Below, piece by piece: positions 51,631 to 59,953 of a DNA stretch of 64,000 nucleotides. Every line of letters begins with the position of its first letter. The stretch's first letter is position 1. The translations under genes were made by a program, and so were the position numbers. The DNA lies in assembly GCA_963851105.1 (NCBI GenBank), contig CAWKNP010000012.1, positions 62,001 through 126,000 of the forward strand, given 5' to 3'. The DNA is from DATARN01 sp963851105. GTDB taxonomy: Bacteria > Actinomycetota > Acidimicrobiia > Acidimicrobiales > Palsa-688. The notes below the pieces were generated by a model, which did not search any database, was not told where the DNA came from, and saw nothing but the letters and a program-made list of their open reading frames with translations.

Positions 51631-53046
51631 TTAGGCGACGCGGCGGGACCTGGCCCGACGGGGGGCGTGCCGATTTATCGCGACCGCCATCGGTCCCGTG
51701 AAGGCCTGCAACTTGCGCAGGTAGATGTCGGCGAAGCGGGTGGCCGCGGCCTGATCGAAGAGCCGGTGGCGGTAGCGCAGCACGAGGTGGAGCCGGCCCC
51801 CGATGGTGACGGCTCCGATGGTGAGCCCGAGCGGCATGCGCGCCGGGGGCGAGAACCACATCTCCTCCACCGTGCCGCCGCTGCGCCCGGGACCGAAGGA
51901 CAGGCTGTCGAGCTTGCCCACGTTGGACAGCATGGCGGTGTCGACCAGCCGGTTGCCGGTGAGGGGGAGGGCGAGGACGAAGCCCCGCTTGATCCACAGC
52001 GGCACCAGGCGGGTCTGGCCGAGCAGCTCGATGAACGCGGTGCCCATCCCGACCTGCTTCTTGCGTGTCGTCTGGGCGGCGACTGCCGCCAGGGCGTGGC
52101 GGGCCGAGCGCCGACTGCGCCGGGTGGTCGAGATCCGGGCGGGAAGGGAGAAGTTGCCGACGATCTCCTGGCGCCATTCCTGGGGCCGCAGGTTGGCGGG
52201 CACCAGCACGCCGATGCGCCGGCAGGGGGCGCTGTGCGATGCGTTCCAGTCGGCAATGGCCAGGTGGAGGGCGGCCAGCAAGACGTCGTTCACCGTGGCG
52301 CCGGTTCCGCCCGCCTTGGCGCCGTTGACCAGCGCGGTCGTCTGCTCCGGGGTCAGGCGGGTCTGCACGAACCCGTAACCCGCCTCGTCGTCGACACCGT
52401 CGGCCGCGACCCGCGCCGGCGGGCTGATGAGGTCCCGCATCCGGGTGATCAGCGCCAGCTGACGGCGGAGCCGGATCCGCAGTCCCGGGGAACTGAAGTG
52501 GCCGGCCACGTTGCGGGTGGCGTCGAAGTCCAACGCCGGCAGGGGGTCGGCGTCGCCGGCGTACGCACGTGTGATCGACCGCAGCACACGTAGGGCGCCG
52601 AAGCCGTCCATGGCGGCATGGTTGACGTTGAGCATCAGCATGTCGCCGTCACTCATGCGGGCCAGCACGGCCCGCAGCGGAGGTGACTCGGTGAGGGGCA
52701 CCGAGATGCCCTGGAGCTTGATCCGTGCTGCCGCGAGGGCATCGCCGTCGGGGCAGTCGACGATCTTCAGCGGATCGACCTCGGCCGCCGGGGTGATGGC
52801 CCACTGGTCGAGCGGCTGGCGCAGCCGCGATGGCTTCTTGCGGGCCCGGGCCATCGGGTGGTGGCGCAGGGCCTCGGCGATGGCGGCTCGTAGCCGGTCC
52901 TCGTCGAGGTGCCCGCCGACACGTACTTCGAGTTGGATGCTCCACGGCGCGGTGGGCACGTCGAGAAGGTGGATGGCCTCGTCGATCACGCTGAAGGGCA
53001 CCGTTGTCGGTGCCGCCGCCTGCGATGGCGCGGCCACCGGGGCCAT
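51631..53046 (-). CDS. WS/DGAT or condensation-like acyltransferase
   Basis: The 471-aa protein has the CoA-dependent acyltransferase fold of wax-ester synthases/condensation domains. The active-site motif reads NHAAMDGFGA, so the usual HHxxxDG is reduced to NHxxxDG with the second, catalytic His kept. Later TVNDVLLAALHLAIADWN and a LSNVGKLDSLSFGPG region match the DFGWG-side domain. The ATG at 53046 has TAGGAG 7 bases upstream. Likely activity is acyl transfer to an alcohol or glycolipid, but substrate is unknown. It ends in an Arg-rich tail. Confidence 0.75.
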   Translation of the reverse strand: MAPVAAPSQAAAPTTVPFSVIDEAIHLLDVPTAPWSIQLEVRVGGHLDEDRLRAAIAEALRHHPMARARKKPSRLRQPLDQWAITPAAEVDPLKIVDCPDGDALAAARIKLQGISVPLTESPPLRAVLARMSDGDMLMLNVNHAAMDGFGALRVLRSITRAYAGDADPLPALDFDATRNVAGHFSSPGLRIRLRRQLALITRMRDLISPPARVAADGVDDEAGYGFVQTRLTPEQTTALVNGAKAGGTGATVNDVLLAALHLAIADWNASHSAPCRRIGVLVPANLRPQEWRQEIVGNFSLPARISTTRRSRRSARHALAAVAAQTTRKKQVGMGTAFIELLGQTRLVPLWIKRGFVLALPLTGNRLVDTAMLSNVGKLDSLSFGPGRSGGTVEEMWFSPPARMPLGLTIGAVTIGGRLHLVLRYRHRLFDQAAATRFADIYLRKLQAFTGPMAVAINRHAPRRARSRRVA

Positions 53047-53227
53047 CAGTGCACTCCTACGATCGTTCCCGCCGCCGGGGCCGGAGCTATGCCATTTGAC
53101 ATCGCGTGTCCCCTTTCGAAAGCGGAACCCTTGGGAGTTGAACAAACCCAAGACTGTCAGTGTTTACTTCGGTTCTGACCGGCCATTTGGATCGCGCTAT
53201 GGGCGCGGTCGGCGCCGCCGGGTCAAG

Positions 53228-53668
53228 ATGGTGGCCATGGCCGACAGCCCCTCCCGCCGTCCGCCCGACCGGCTGCACCATGTACCGGCCGGCAGCTTGT
53301 CGGATGACACCGCCCAGACAGCCGGCATGCGCCGCAGGGAGGCGGTGGCGGGGCGGACGGTCGGATCGACCGCCGTGTGGATGGGCGAGACGCGCATGGC
53401 GCCGGGGACGCGTTCCGGCGATCATCACCACGGCGACACCGAGACCGCGATCTACGTGGTCGCAGGCCATCCCCGCTTCGTTTTCCGTGCCGACGGCCGC
53501 GAGGTCGTCATCGCCACCGCTCCCGGTGACTACGTCTTCGTTCCGCCGTGGGTGGCGCACCGCGAGGAGAACCCGTCACCGGACACCGACGCGGTGGTGG
53601 TCATTGCCCGATCGTCGCAGGACGCAGTCGTCGTGAACCTGGCCGGCCTGGACGCTCGTCCCGCCTGA
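53228..53668 (+). CDS. cupin-domain protein
   Basis: About 146 aa. A small beta-barrel cupin has motif 1 HHHGDTETAIYVVAG and motif 2 GDYVFVPPWVAH, supplying the metal-binding His/Glu set. Two in-frame ATGs (53228 and 53237) lie close together and neither has a clear ribosome site. Small cupins are often dioxygenases, isomerases or ligand sensors, so no specific reaction is given. Divergent from the acyltransferase gene across 181 bp. Confidence 0.8.
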   Translation: MVAMADSPSRRPPDRLHHVPAGSLSDDTAQTAGMRRREAVAGRTVGSTAVWMGETRMAPGTRSGDHHHGDTETAIYVVAGHPRFVFRADGREVVIATAPGDYVFVPPWVAHREENPSPDTDAVVVIARSSQDAVVVNLAGLDARPA

Positions 53669-53730
53669 CCAGCGCCAGGTCAGTTCGTCGAGCTTCGTCG
53701 CCGATCACGTTCTCGGGCCGCGCTCGTGCG

Positions 53731-53765
53731 AGGACCTTTGGACCGTAGATAGGGACCTTCGGCCG
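53731..53765. promoter_or_regulatory. tandem DevR/DosR-like boxes upstream of the ferritin-like gene
   Basis: AGGACCTTTGGACC (53731-53744) and GGGACCTTCGGCCG (53752-53765) start 21 bp apart. Both resemble the GGGACC-N3-GGCCC dos box of mycobacteria. They lie 66-100 bp upstream of the ferritin-like start. A second pair with the same pitch lies near devR. Confidence 0.55.
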
Positions 53766-53830
53766 CTGTGGGGCGGGCGTTGATGGGCCCATCATGGGAG
53801 ACACGCCTCGCCTGACCCAGGAGTTCACCC

Positions 53831-54412
53831 ATGAGCCAATGCCATGATTCCTACGACCCTGAGATGGGGAACGACGCCATCGGCGCCGAGCTCGCCGGTG
53901 GATCCGTCCGCCAGCAGCTGCTGTATCGGCACCTAACCGCACATGCGGTTCGGGAAGCGGAACTCCTGGAAGGCTGCCAGCAAGCGGTCGACGAGTCGTC
54001 CTCGGGCGCCTTCCGCTACCTGGCGGCGATGATTCTCGAGGACGAACAGCGGCATCACCGGCTCTTCGCGGAGCTGGCTCGGACCGTCCAGTCGGTGGCG
54101 GACGACCGCAAAGACGTCGCGGTGCCCCGGCTGGGCCAATGGGGCTTCGAGCGGTCCCACATCGTCGCGATGACCGAAGCGCTGCTCGACTGCGAACGCG
54201 CCGACGCCCACGAGCTTCAGCAACTGGCCATCGAGCTTGATGTCGTCGAGGACCGGACGATGTGGCAGTTGCTGGTGCGCCTGATGCAGGCCGATACCGC
54301 CAAGCACATCGAGATCCTGGAGTTCGTCAACGGACATGCCGCGGCCTCGGAGGCGGCAGGATCGGCGCCTGCTCTTTGTATGAGCGCCGTCGCGGCCGCC
54401 GAGCGGTTGTGA
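53831..54412 (+). CDS. ferritin-like di-iron protein
   Basis: The 193-aa protein is a predicted four-helix bundle with Glu/His motifs of ferritin-like carboxylate proteins: REAELLEGCQQAV, ILEDEQRHHRLFAEL and, later, DAHELQQLAIELDVVEDRTMWQ and a DTAKHIEILEF helix. It may store iron or act as an oxidase or stress protein. AGGAG lies 7 bases before the ATG. Two putative DevR boxes in the 162-bp upstream spacer suggest control by the nearby regulator. Confidence 0.7.
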   Translation: MSQCHDSYDPEMGNDAIGAELAGGSVRQQLLYRHLTAHAVREAELLEGCQQAVDESSSGAFRYLAAMILEDEQRHHRLFAELARTVQSVADDRKDVAVPRLGQWGFERSHIVAMTEALLDCERADAHELQQLAIELDVVEDRTMWQLLVRLMQADTAKHIEILEFVNGHAAASEAAGSAPALCMSAVAAAERL

Positions 54413-54422
54413 CTTCCGGCCC
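54409..54422. promoter_or_regulatory. weaker DevR-like box upstream of the PPOX gene
   Basis: GTGACTTCCGGCCC (54409-54422) matches the same consensus at 10 of 14 positions, 36 bp upstream of the PPOX ATG. It overlaps the ferritin-like stop codon. Confidence 0.35.
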
Positions 54423-54458
54423 TATCGGCGTCGGACTGATTGGCGGAGACTGTTGGGC

Positions 54459-54914
54459 ATGGAGACAACCGTGGCCACCGACCTCAGCACGACTGACCTG
54501 ATCGCCACCTCTGACACCCTGACGACCTCCGACTGCTGGGAGCACCTCGCCACCGAGCAGTTCGGCCGTGTCGGCCTGCTCGTAGAGGGCCGACCCGAAA
54601 TCCTGCCGGTGAACTACGCCATCGACGGCAAGACGATCTTGTTCCGCACTTCCGAGGGCAGTGTCCTGAACGAGGCATCGATGTGTGTCGTCGCTTTCGA
54701 GGTCGACCGCGTAAACGTAGCGAGGCATGAGGGCTGGAGCGTCATGGTGCAGGGCGTCGCCCAGGACATCGGAAACGCCATCGATCCCACCTCCGAACGC
54801 CTCCGGCGGCTGGCGCTGATCACCTGGGCCCCCGGGATCCGGCAATGTTGGTTCCGTGTCGACCCCGACAAGATCACCGGCCGGCGGCTCAGGTTGACCC
54901 CCGACGCCCTCTGA
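54459..54914 (+). CDS. PPOX-type flavin-binding protein
   Basis: About 151 aa with the split-barrel fold of the pyridoxamine-5'-phosphate-oxidase-like family: FGRVGLLVEGRPEILPVNYAIDG, then FRTSEGSVLNEA and HEGWSVMVQGVAQDI. Members bind FMN, F420 or haem. Related proteins occur in the DevR regulon of mycobacteria. The ATG at 54459 has GGAG 10 bases upstream; a TTG at 54453 is also in frame. Codirectional with the ferritin-like gene and convergent with the kinase gene. Confidence 0.82.
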   Translation: METTVATDLSTTDLIATSDTLTTSDCWEHLATEQFGRVGLLVEGRPEILPVNYAIDGKTILFRTSEGSVLNEASMCVVAFEVDRVNVARHEGWSVMVQGVAQDIGNAIDPTSERLRRLALITWAPGIRQCWFRVDPDKITGRRLRLTPDAL

Positions 54915-54979
54915 CGGCGCCGGCCGCTGCCAGGGGCAAAGGGGTCGCCGGCAGGTCTTTGGTCCCGAGCCGTCTCGGT

Positions 54980-56857
54980 TCAGTGCGAAGGAGCGTCGGC
55001 GGGCACCCGCCATTCCAGGCGGGTGCCGCCACCAGGCGCACGTTCGATGCGGAATGATCCGCCAAGGGCGTGGGCCCGCTGGCTCATGTTGGCCAAGCCG
55101 TGGCCCTCGCGTCGGGGTTCGTCGGCCACGCCGACGCCGTTGTCCCGCACGATCAGGGTGATGTCGCCGCCGGCCTGCAGGGTCACGACGACCTCGGTGG
55201 CCCGGGCGTGGCGGGCGATGTTGGCCAGCGACTCGCGGACTGTCGGAACGACGGCCCCGGCGATGTCGGTGCCGATCAGCGCGTCCACCGCCCCTTCGAA
55301 ACGGATGGCGGGCTCAAAGCCCAAGCTGGCGGCGGCTTCGACGGCGACCGCGACTACCTGCTGGCGGATCGTCTGCCTCTTTTCCCAGCGGGGTTGGAGT
55401 CCGAAGATCGTGGTCCGGATGCCCCGTATGGTGTCGTCCAGATCGTCGATCGCCTGGTCGATCCGACCCCGGACGGCCTCTGAGTCGATCGAGCGCAGCG
55501 TGCTTTGCAGGGTCATGGCGGTGGCGAACAGCCGCTGGATGACGGTGTCGTGGAGGTCCCGGGCGATGCGTTCCTGATCCTCGGCGAGTCCGAGGCGCTC
55601 CACCTCGAGGCGGGCCGCCCGCAGGGCGAGGGCACCCGCGGCCTGGGCCGCCAGGACCTCGACCAAACGCATCTCCGGGCTGGTGAAAGGCGCTTGGTCG
55701 CGGGTCCGGCTGACGGCGAGCACGCCGAAAGAGTGGCTTCCGTCGGCGACCGCGGCCAGGGCAACCTGGCCGATGGGGCGAATCCACGGCGGCTCGGCTC
55801 GGGGCCACTCGACCACGATTCCGGCCCCCACCCCTAAGTCGCCGGCGCCCACCGCCAGGGCTTCGGGCATCGACTGGCCGTCGAGGGCCGCTGCGTCCGG
55901 TCCGTCGGCTGCCACGACGGTGTAGCCGCCATCGTCGGTGGGCACCGCGGCCCACGACAGGAAGCCATTGGCGAGCTCCCGGGCGCGGGCGGCGGCCAGG
56001 GCCAGGACGTCGGTCGACGAGCCACCTTTCAACACCGCCAGGTTGAGGTCGCCTACGGCTTGCAGCCGGGTTTCCGCCAGTCGCTGCTCGGTGAGATCGC
56101 GGGTGACCTTGGCGTATCCCCGCACGTTGCCGTTCGGCTCGAAAAAGGCGGTGAGGGAGACGTCGGCCCAGAACCGCGTGCCGTCGCGCCGCACCCGCCA
56201 GCCCTGCAGGCGCGACGGCCCTCGGGCCGCTTCGGCCAGATGCTGGGCGGGGAGGCCGGCGGCGCGGTCGTCGGCGCCGTAGAGAATGGCGATCGACTGG
56301 CCCACGGCCTCGGCGGCGGTGTACCCCTTCAGCCGCTCGGCGCCGACGCCCCAGCTGGTGATGATTCCCTCCGGATCAAGCGTGAAAATGGCGTAGTCGG
56401 GCACCGAGTCGACCAGCGACTTATAGCGTTGCTCGCTCGCCCGCAGCGCGTCGTCGGCCTCGACGCGGGTTGTGACGTCACGTACGAACGCCGCGAAGAG
56501 GCAGCGTCGGTCGACCACCACTGAGCTGAGGCTGACGTCGATGGGAAACTCGCTGCCCCCGCGGCGGCGGCCTCGCAATTCCAGGCCCACACCCATGGGC
56601 CGGCTGAGCGGGGCGGCGGCGAAGTGGGCGCGGTGGCCGACATGCCGTGACTGTTCGCGGTCGGGCACGAGAATCTCGATCGTTTGGCCCAGCAGCGCGT
56701 GCGCCGGGTAGCCGAACATCTCCTCGGCCCGGGGATTGACATGCACGATCCGGCCGTCGCTGTCGCCCACGACGATGCCATCGGGAGCGCTCGCGACAAG
56801 TGCCCGAAGGGTGGCCAGATCGACATCGCCCGGGATGCCTTCGGGTTGATCGACCAT
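54980..56857 (-). CDS. DevS-like PAS-PAS-GAF sensor histidine kinase
   Basis: The 625-aa cytoplasmic kinase has two PAS domains (about 10-130 and 135-255), a GAF domain (about 275-415), a HisKA_3 helix with the phosphoacceptor His436 in ERIARDLHDTVIQ, and a HATPase domain with NIARHARA, DNGVGV and GHGLANM. The arrangement resembles DevS/DosS of mycobacteria, although those have two GAF domains and no PAS. It may sense oxygen, NO or redox state if haem or flavin is bound. The ATG at 56857 follows GAGGTG. It lies 90 bp downstream of the regulator gene, giving a devR-devS order. Confidence 0.88.
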   Translation of the reverse strand: MVDQPEGIPGDVDLATLRALVASAPDGIVVGDSDGRIVHVNPRAEEMFGYPAHALLGQTIEILVPDREQSRHVGHRAHFAAAPLSRPMGVGLELRGRRRGGSEFPIDVSLSSVVVDRRCLFAAFVRDVTTRVEADDALRASEQRYKSLVDSVPDYAIFTLDPEGIITSWGVGAERLKGYTAAEAVGQSIAILYGADDRAAGLPAQHLAEAARGPSRLQGWRVRRDGTRFWADVSLTAFFEPNGNVRGYAKVTRDLTEQRLAETRLQAVGDLNLAVLKGGSSTDVLALAAARARELANGFLSWAAVPTDDGGYTVVAADGPDAAALDGQSMPEALAVGAGDLGVGAGIVVEWPRAEPPWIRPIGQVALAAVADGSHSFGVLAVSRTRDQAPFTSPEMRLVEVLAAQAAGALALRAARLEVERLGLAEDQERIARDLHDTVIQRLFATAMTLQSTLRSIDSEAVRGRIDQAIDDLDDTIRGIRTTIFGLQPRWEKRQTIRQQVVAVAVEAAASLGFEPAIRFEGAVDALIGTDIAGAVVPTVRESLANIARHARATEVVVTLQAGGDITLIVRDNGVGVADEPRREGHGLANMSQRAHALGGSFRIERAPGGGTRLEWRVPADAPSH

Positions 56858-56947
56858 CACCTCTCCGACTGGGCTTCTCTCCAACCCTTCTCGGGAGCCT
56901 ACGACCGCGCCGGGTCGCCGGGCCGCCGGGGCGAAACCTCCAGAGTC

Positions 56948-57610
56948 CTAGCCGCCGAGGGCGTGCTTTTTCTGCTCCTGGAGCCGGGTGGCGAACACCG
57001 CCGCCTCGGTGCGCCGCGACATGCCCAGCTTGGTCAGCAGGTTGGAGACGTAATTCTTGACGGTCTTTTCGGCCAGGAACATCTTTTCGGCGATCTGGCG
57101 ATTGGTGAGCCCTTCGGCAATCAGGTCCAGAATCCGCTGCTCCTGGATGGTGAGCCGGGCCGGGTTGTCGTCACGGGCGCCCCCGCGGAGGCGGTTCAGC
57201 ACCTTCGCCGTGACCACGGGATCCAACAGCGCCTCGCCGGACGCGACCTTGCGGATGGCCGAAACCAGGTCATTCCCCCGGATCTGCTTGAGGAGGTAGC
57301 CGGCCGCGCCGGCCATGATCGAGCTGAGTACGGCGTCGTCATCGCTGAACGAGGTCAGCATGAGGAAGTTGACTTCAAGATGCTGGGATTTGATCTCGCG
57401 GCAGACCTCGATGCCGTTGCCGTCGGGCAAACGGACGTCGGCGACGACGACGTCGGGGCGGGTCGGGGCGATCCGCAGCAGCGCCTCGTCCGCGGTGGCG
57501 GCCTCGCCGACGACTTCCATGTCGTCCATGCCGCTCAGGAGGTCGCGTAGCCCGCGCCGGACCAACTCATGGTCGTCAAGCAAGAACACTCGGATCGTTT
57601 GCCCGTCCAT
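56948..57610 (-). CDS. DevR/DosR-like NarL-family response regulator
   Basis: The 220-aa regulator has a receiver domain (phosphoacceptor Asp58 in VVADVRLPDGNG) and a LuxR-type HTH domain with AEGLTNRQIAEKMFLAEKTVKNYVS and the LLTKLGMSRRTEAAVFAT end. Similarity to DevR/DosR is strong in the LPDGNGIE, FLAEKTVKNYVS and RRTEAAVFAT segments. It is expected to be phosphorylated by the downstream kinase and to bind GGGACC-N3-GGCCC boxes such as those found here. The ATG at 57610 has GGAAGG just upstream. Confidence 0.9.
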   Translation of the reverse strand: MDGQTIRVFLLDDHELVRRGLRDLLSGMDDMEVVGEAATADEALLRIAPTRPDVVVADVRLPDGNGIEVCREIKSQHLEVNFLMLTSFSDDDAVLSSIMAGAAGYLLKQIRGNDLVSAIRKVASGEALLDPVVTAKVLNRLRGGARDDNPARLTIQEQRILDLIAEGLTNRQIAEKMFLAEKTVKNYVSNLLTKLGMSRRTEAAVFATRLQEQKKHALGG

Positions 57611-57715
57611 TACCTTCCAATCTGGCAGGACGTGCCGGGATCCGCCAGGGTCGAAGGTCACATCGGGACCGTTCTGAGCGACACGGGGCTGGCCGGCCGC
57701 TGACGTCGCGATCTT

Positions 57716-57750
57716 GGGACTCTTGGCGCCCGGGAGGGGACCTTTGGCAC
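57716..57750. promoter_or_regulatory. tandem DevR/DosR-like boxes between devR and the DoxX gene
   Basis: GGGACTCTTGGCGC (57716-57729) and GGGACCTTTGGCAC (57737-57750) start 21 bp apart, the same pitch as the pair at 53731. They sit in the 189-bp divergent spacer, about 50 bp before the DoxX start and 106 bp before the devR start, so they could control both. A third partial GGGACC occurs at 57665. Confidence 0.55.
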
Positions 57751-57799
57751 CGGTGGACCGGTCGCCGCCAGGAGAACACTGGCGTACCAGGAGGGCTCA

Positions 57800-58486
57800 A
57801 TGCGATGCCCTCGAAATGAGGAGACACCCGTGTCGACAACGCTCGATGTACCAAGCACCGCCACCGTCACATCCGTGCGACCGGCGTCGCCCGCCGTTGC
57901 CGCGGCGACGGTCGAAGCGCCGGGCCGCCGCCCCGTACCCCCGGCCGAAGCGGCAGTCACGCCGCTGAGCCGCCGCGTTGCAGTCGTGGGCCTTCTCGGC
58001 CTGCGCCTGGCCGTCGGCTTCGAGTTCCTGTGGGCCTTCTTGGACAAGACCTTCGGGCTTGGTTATGCCACGTCAAGCTCCCACGCCTGGATTCACGGAG
58101 GATCCCCGACATCAGGCTTCCTGTCCGGTGTCAACGCGGGACCATTTCAAGGGTTTTTCAACGGGATCTCCGGCGTGGCGGCCATTGACTGGCTGTTCAT
58201 GCTCGGCCTGCTCGGCGTCGGCGCGGCGCTGATCCTGGGCGCCGCTTTGCGGCCCGCCGCCGTTGCCGGCGCCACGATGCTGCTGATGATGTACGCCGCC
58301 TCGTGGCCGTTCGCCACCCACGCGGGCGGCCAGGCCACCCATTCCGTCAACCCCATCGTCGACGATCACATCGTCAGCACGGTGGCACTTGTGGTGATCG
58401 GTGCCCTGGCCGCGTGGAGTGCCGGCACCATCAGCCGCCGCTGGTCGGCCTTGGCCTTCATTCGGTCGCATTCCTCCCTTCGCTAG
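57800..58486 (+). CDS. DoxX-family membrane protein
   Basis: The 228-aa protein has an N-terminal disordered stretch, then four helices of the DoxX type: GLLGLRLAVGFEFLWAFLDKTFG, WLFMLGLLGVGAALILGA, AGATMLLMMYAASWP and VSTVALVVIGALAAW. DoxX relatives are subunits or partners of quinone-linked oxidases and redox complexes. Two starts are plausible: the ATG at 57800 with AGGAGG 6 bases upstream, or the GTG at 57830 with GAGGAGAC. It is divergent from devR behind two dos-like boxes, implying induction under low oxygen or redox stress. Confidence 0.85.
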   Translation: MRCPRNEETPVSTTLDVPSTATVTSVRPASPAVAAATVEAPGRRPVPPAEAAVTPLSRRVAVVGLLGLRLAVGFEFLWAFLDKTFGLGYATSSSHAWIHGGSPTSGFLSGVNAGPFQGFFNGISGVAAIDWLFMLGLLGVGAALILGAALRPAAVAGATMLLMMYAASWPFATHAGGQATHSVNPIVDDHIVSTVALVVIGALAAWSAGTISRRWSALAFIRSHSSLR

Positions 58487-58524
58487 CCGTCCAGACCAAT
58501 GCGTAGTCCCTGGCGGGCCCCGGC

Positions 58525-58545
58525 CCCGCTCGAACGCCGAGCGGG
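58525..58545 (+). terminator. hairpin between the DoxX and glutamate decarboxylase genes
   Basis: An 8-bp perfect stem CCCGCTCG/CGAGCGGG encloses the loop AACGC, 39 bases after the DoxX stop. An outer GTAGTCCC/GGGACTAC pairing (58503-58510 with 58543-58550) could form an alternative fold. No T-run is present. Confidence 0.55.
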
Positions 58546-58560
58546 ACTACCGTCCGAATC

Positions 58561-59943
58561 ATGGCCTTACACGCCCACGAGACCGGCCGCGCCGCCCAGG
58601 AGGCGCTCGACATCCGCCCCCAATTCGCCTTCCTCGGCGCGGTCGGCGAGATACCGAAACTGCGCATTCCACCGGGCGGGATGCCTGCGGGCTTGGCCTA
58701 CGAGATCATCCATGACGAGTTGCTGCTCGACGGCAACGCCCGGCTCAACCTGGCCACGTTCGTCACGACATGGATGGAGGACGACGCCGAGAAGCTGATG
58801 GCGGAGTGCGCCGCCAAGAACATGATCGACAAGGACGAGTATCCGCAGACCGCCGAGCTCGAGCATCGCTGCGTCAACATCATCGCCTCCCTGTGGCACG
58901 CCGAGGAGACCGACGGGGCGACGGGATGCTCGACGATCGGCTCGAGCGAGGCGTGCATGCTGGGCGGCATTGCCCTCAAGTGGCGCTGGCGGGAGCGCCG
59001 CCACGCCGCCGGCGCCAGCGTCGATCGCCCGAACCTGGTGATGGGCGCGAACGTCCAGGTTTGTTGGGAGAAGTTCTGCCGCTACTGGGATGTCGAGGCC
59101 CGCATCGTCCCGGTGGGGCCGGTCGCGACCTGCCTCAGCGCGCAGAGCGCGGCCGCGCACTGCGACGAGAACACGATCGGCGTCGTGGCCGTTCTCGGCT
59201 CCACCTATGACGGCGTCTACGAACCGGTGGCCGAGATTGCGGCCGCCCTCGACAGCCTTGCTCGCGACCGCGGGATCGATGTGCCCATCCATGTCGACGC
59301 CGCCTCCGGCGGATTCATTGCTCCCTTTCTCGACCCCGATCTGGTCTGGGATTTCCGCCTCCCCCGCGTCCAGTCGATCAATGTCTCCGGCCACAAATAC
59401 GGGCTGGTCTACCCGGGCATCGGCTGGGTGATCTGGCGCGACGGGACCGCCCTTCCCGAGGAACTGGTCTTCAAGGTGGACTACCTCGGGGGCCAGATGC
59501 CCACCTTCGGCCTCAACTTCTCCCGGCCCGGAGCCCAGGTCGTCGGCCAGTACTACAACTTCATACGCCTCGGCGCCGACGGCTACCGCGCCGTGCAGCA
59601 GACGTGCCGGGACACCGCCGAGTGGCTGGCGCAGGAGATCGCCGGGCTGGCGCCGTTCGAGCTGGTTTCCAACGGTGACGGCATCCCGGCGTTCGCCTTC
59701 CGTATCGGCGAGGCTCCTTTCACGGTGTACGAGGTCTCCGAAACGCTGCGCGGCCGGGGATGGCTCGTCCCGGCCTACCGCATGCCGCCGGCGCTCGACG
59801 AGGTGGCGGTGCTGCGGGTGGTCGTCCGCAACGGATTCTCCCGGGATCTCGCCGAGCTCCTGCTGGACGACCTGACGAGGACGGTCGCCCGGCTGCACGC
59901 CGACCGTCCCGATCCGGCCACCAAGGTCGGCTTCCATCACTGA
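58561..59943 (+). CDS. gadB: glutamate decarboxylase
   Basis: The 460-aa PLP enzyme has GCSTIGSSEACMLG, the PLP-phosphate region, VHVDAASGGFIAPF, and the Schiff-base lysine in SGHKYGLVYPG. Length and ending (TKVGFHH) match bacterial GAD, which converts glutamate to GABA and consumes a proton, giving acid resistance. No antiporter gene is adjacent. The start ATG lacks a strong Shine-Dalgarno, so it may be leaderless or poorly initiated. Ten bases separate it from the siderophore-interacting protein gene. Confidence 0.94.
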   Translation: MALHAHETGRAAQEALDIRPQFAFLGAVGEIPKLRIPPGGMPAGLAYEIIHDELLLDGNARLNLATFVTTWMEDDAEKLMAECAAKNMIDKDEYPQTAELEHRCVNIIASLWHAEETDGATGCSTIGSSEACMLGGIALKWRWRERRHAAGASVDRPNLVMGANVQVCWEKFCRYWDVEARIVPVGPVATCLSAQSAAAHCDENTIGVVAVLGSTYDGVYEPVAEIAAALDSLARDRGIDVPIHVDAASGGFIAPFLDPDLVWDFRLPRVQSINVSGHKYGLVYPGIGWVIWRDGTALPEELVFKVDYLGGQMPTFGLNFSRPGAQVVGQYYNFIRLGADGYRAVQQTCRDTAEWLAQEIAGLAPFELVSNGDGIPAFAFRIGEAPFTVYEVSETLRGRGWLVPAYRMPPALDEVAVLRVVVRNGFSRDLAELLLDDLTRTVARLHADRPDPATKVGFHH

Positions 59944-59953
59944 GGCCGCCACC

